Position numbers and translations under genes: made by a program
Part shown: positions 63,242 through 64,000 of the stretch, piece by piece
Numbering within the stretch: the stretch's first letter is position 1
How the letters are laid out: each line of letters begins with the position of its first letter
Notes under the pieces: generated by a model
What the model saw: the letters and a program-made list of their open reading frames with translations, nothing else
Database searches by the model: none
What the model was told of the DNA's origin: nothing
Assembly (NCBI RefSeq): GCF_900167945.1
Contig: NZ_FUZA01000002.1
Location: 1,488,001-1,552,000, forward strand
Length of the DNA stretch: 64,000 nt
Source of the DNA: Dyadobacter psychrophilus
Lineage (GTDB): Bacteria > Bacteroidota > Bacteroidia > Cytophagales > Spirosomataceae
Reading direction: 5' to 3'

Positions 63242-63976
63242 CTAAATATTCCAGAGGTCACTTTTGCGTATATACACAATCCGGTTGTTCCATATCACCC
63301 GGTTCCAATGATCCACGGAGCCCACAATAGTCAGTTTATGCCCCTTTCCTACCCGATCGACTACCAGTGCCGCCGACGACGGTTCGTCCCTCAAAAATGT
63401 GTTTTCATTCACAATGATGCACGTTCGGTAAAGGGAAGGCACATTGAGGATGCCCAGTAATACAAGCAGATACACGACAATGGATAGTTTATGTATTTGC
63501 AGGATCGGCTCGCCCCTGCGAACTTTTGTCACCATTATAACGACAATGTACGTCCCCAAAGTTAGAAGCAATATTGGAATGTAATCACCATATCTTCTAT
63601 AAAAAATTATAAAATAGTTGTAATCATCGAATTCATAGCCGGTTAGATTTTGCTCAGCCGCCAGCTTATCCATCTTTTCAAAAAGTCGGCGGGAAGGATT
63701 TGTGAGGGCAAGTTTGCTAAGATAAAAGAGGCAGTCCGTGTAGTTATTGGTCTTTTCGGCCAGAAAGGCAAGTTTCAGCAGCAGGCTTTGGTTATTTTTT
63801 TCGTCCTCGCTGAAATTTTTTTTATAGAGCACCAGCGACTCCGGATACCTGGCCATAGCGAACAGAGAATCAGCCGTTTTTAGCTCTTTTTTATTGGCTG
63901 ATAAAGCTGTTTTGGAAGTCAGGAAGGTTCCCAAAAAAATCCAAAATAACAGGTATTTCTTACTCAGGGCTTGCAT
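63242..63976 (-). CDS. Membrane protein with TPR-like N-terminus and SH3-like C-terminus (BatE-like layout)
   Basis: 244 residues. Signal or first helix (about 8-27), tetratricopeptide-like helices (about 30-110: 'ADSLFAMARYPESLVLYKK', 'LFYLSKLALTNPSRRLFE'), two hydrophobic helices (about 132-150 and 162-180), then a beta-rich SH3b-like domain ('TFLRDEPSSAALVVDRVG', 'HKLTIVGSVDHWNRVIW'). This order resembles BatE of the Bacteroides aerotolerance operon, but no other bat gene is in view. Confidence 0.8.
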   Translation of the reverse strand: MQALSKKYLLFWIFLGTFLTSKTALSANKKELKTADSLFAMARYPESLVLYKKNFSEDEKNNQSLLLKLAFLAEKTNNYTDCLFYLSKLALTNPSRRLFEKMDKLAAEQNLTGYEFDDYNYFIIFYRRYGDYIPILLLTLGTYIVVIMVTKVRRGEPILQIHKLSIVVYLLVLLGILNVPSLYRTCIIVNENTFLRDEPSSAALVVDRVGKGHKLTIVGSVDHWNRVIWNNRIVYIRKSDLWNI

Positions 63977-64000
63977 TATACTTTTTAGAATTCTACTTTT

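Overview
The window reads as chromosome of a Bacteroidota bacterium of the order Cytophagales, most like Dyadobacter or a close relative (Spirosomataceae). This rests on family content and not on any search. The supporting signs are DUF4199, DUF4142, DUF349 and CHRD proteins, LytS/LytTR and Rcp-type receivers, many AraC regulators, SnoaL-like proteins with signal peptides, lipoproteins with short lipoboxes, near-absence of Shine-Dalgarno sequences, and several matches to the Bacteroidota promoter element TAnnTTTG just upstream of genes. Coding density is high, about 70 genes in 64 kb on both strands.

Layout. 0-9 kb: tail of an EgtD-like methyltransferase, an exported S15-type hydrolase, a LytS/LytTR pair, a divergent sigma-54 activator with an orphan receiver, a YceI lipoprotein, and an AraC/SDR pair. 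8.9-12.3 kb: a three-gene redox-signalling operon (cNMP-domain histidine kinase, a receiver fused to a thioredoxin-reductase-like flavoprotein, a UBP zinc finger). 12.8-20.3 kb: DUF72 protein and LigD, then a PAS-GAF protein, a phosphoesterase/outer-membrane pair, a coiled-coil secreted protein and a protein with a histone-H1-like tail. 20.5-34 kb: mostly metabolic and signalling genes (membrane LuxR, AraC/NmrA pair, several alpha/beta hydrolases, zinc alcohol dehydrogenase, MESH1-like HD hydrolase, ArsC-like protein, serine hydrolase). 34-41 kb: a stress-type island (tandem receiver, four-helix copper protein, Mn catalase with a DsbA-like partner, SemiSWEET, DUF1264, DUF4142). This island carries a broken second copy of the catalase/DsbA promoter and gene pieces next to the DUF4142 gene.

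42.3-49.4 kb: an integrative element inserted in the 3' end of a tRNA-Thr gene. It has 55-bp direct repeats at both ends, a 28-bp inner repeat with two TTTGCAAA palindromes near each end, a tyrosine recombinase truncated at its C-terminus, a truncated flavodoxin joined to it tail to tail, and redox cargo (aldo/keto reductase, NAD(P)-binding protein, two SnoaL-like proteins) between two paralogous AraC regulators. Without a complete integrase the element should be stuck.

49.5-64 kb: housekeeping and conserved genes (DUF349, PdxH, citrate synthase, MiaA, Ogt with an AraC domain, Gfo/Idh/MocA oxidoreductase, VF530, CbpA-like DnaJ, RhlE-like helicase, CHRD lipoprotein, TPR-SH3 membrane protein). 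This stretch contains a 98-base, very GC-rich, near-perfect hairpin at 58.7-58.8 kb that no gene explains. The most original signals are the reciprocal gene-loss relics at 36.0/41.1 kb, the defective tRNA-Thr element with its paired inner repeats, the giant hairpin, and the receiver-flavoprotein operon whose flavoprotein lacks its usual cysteines.
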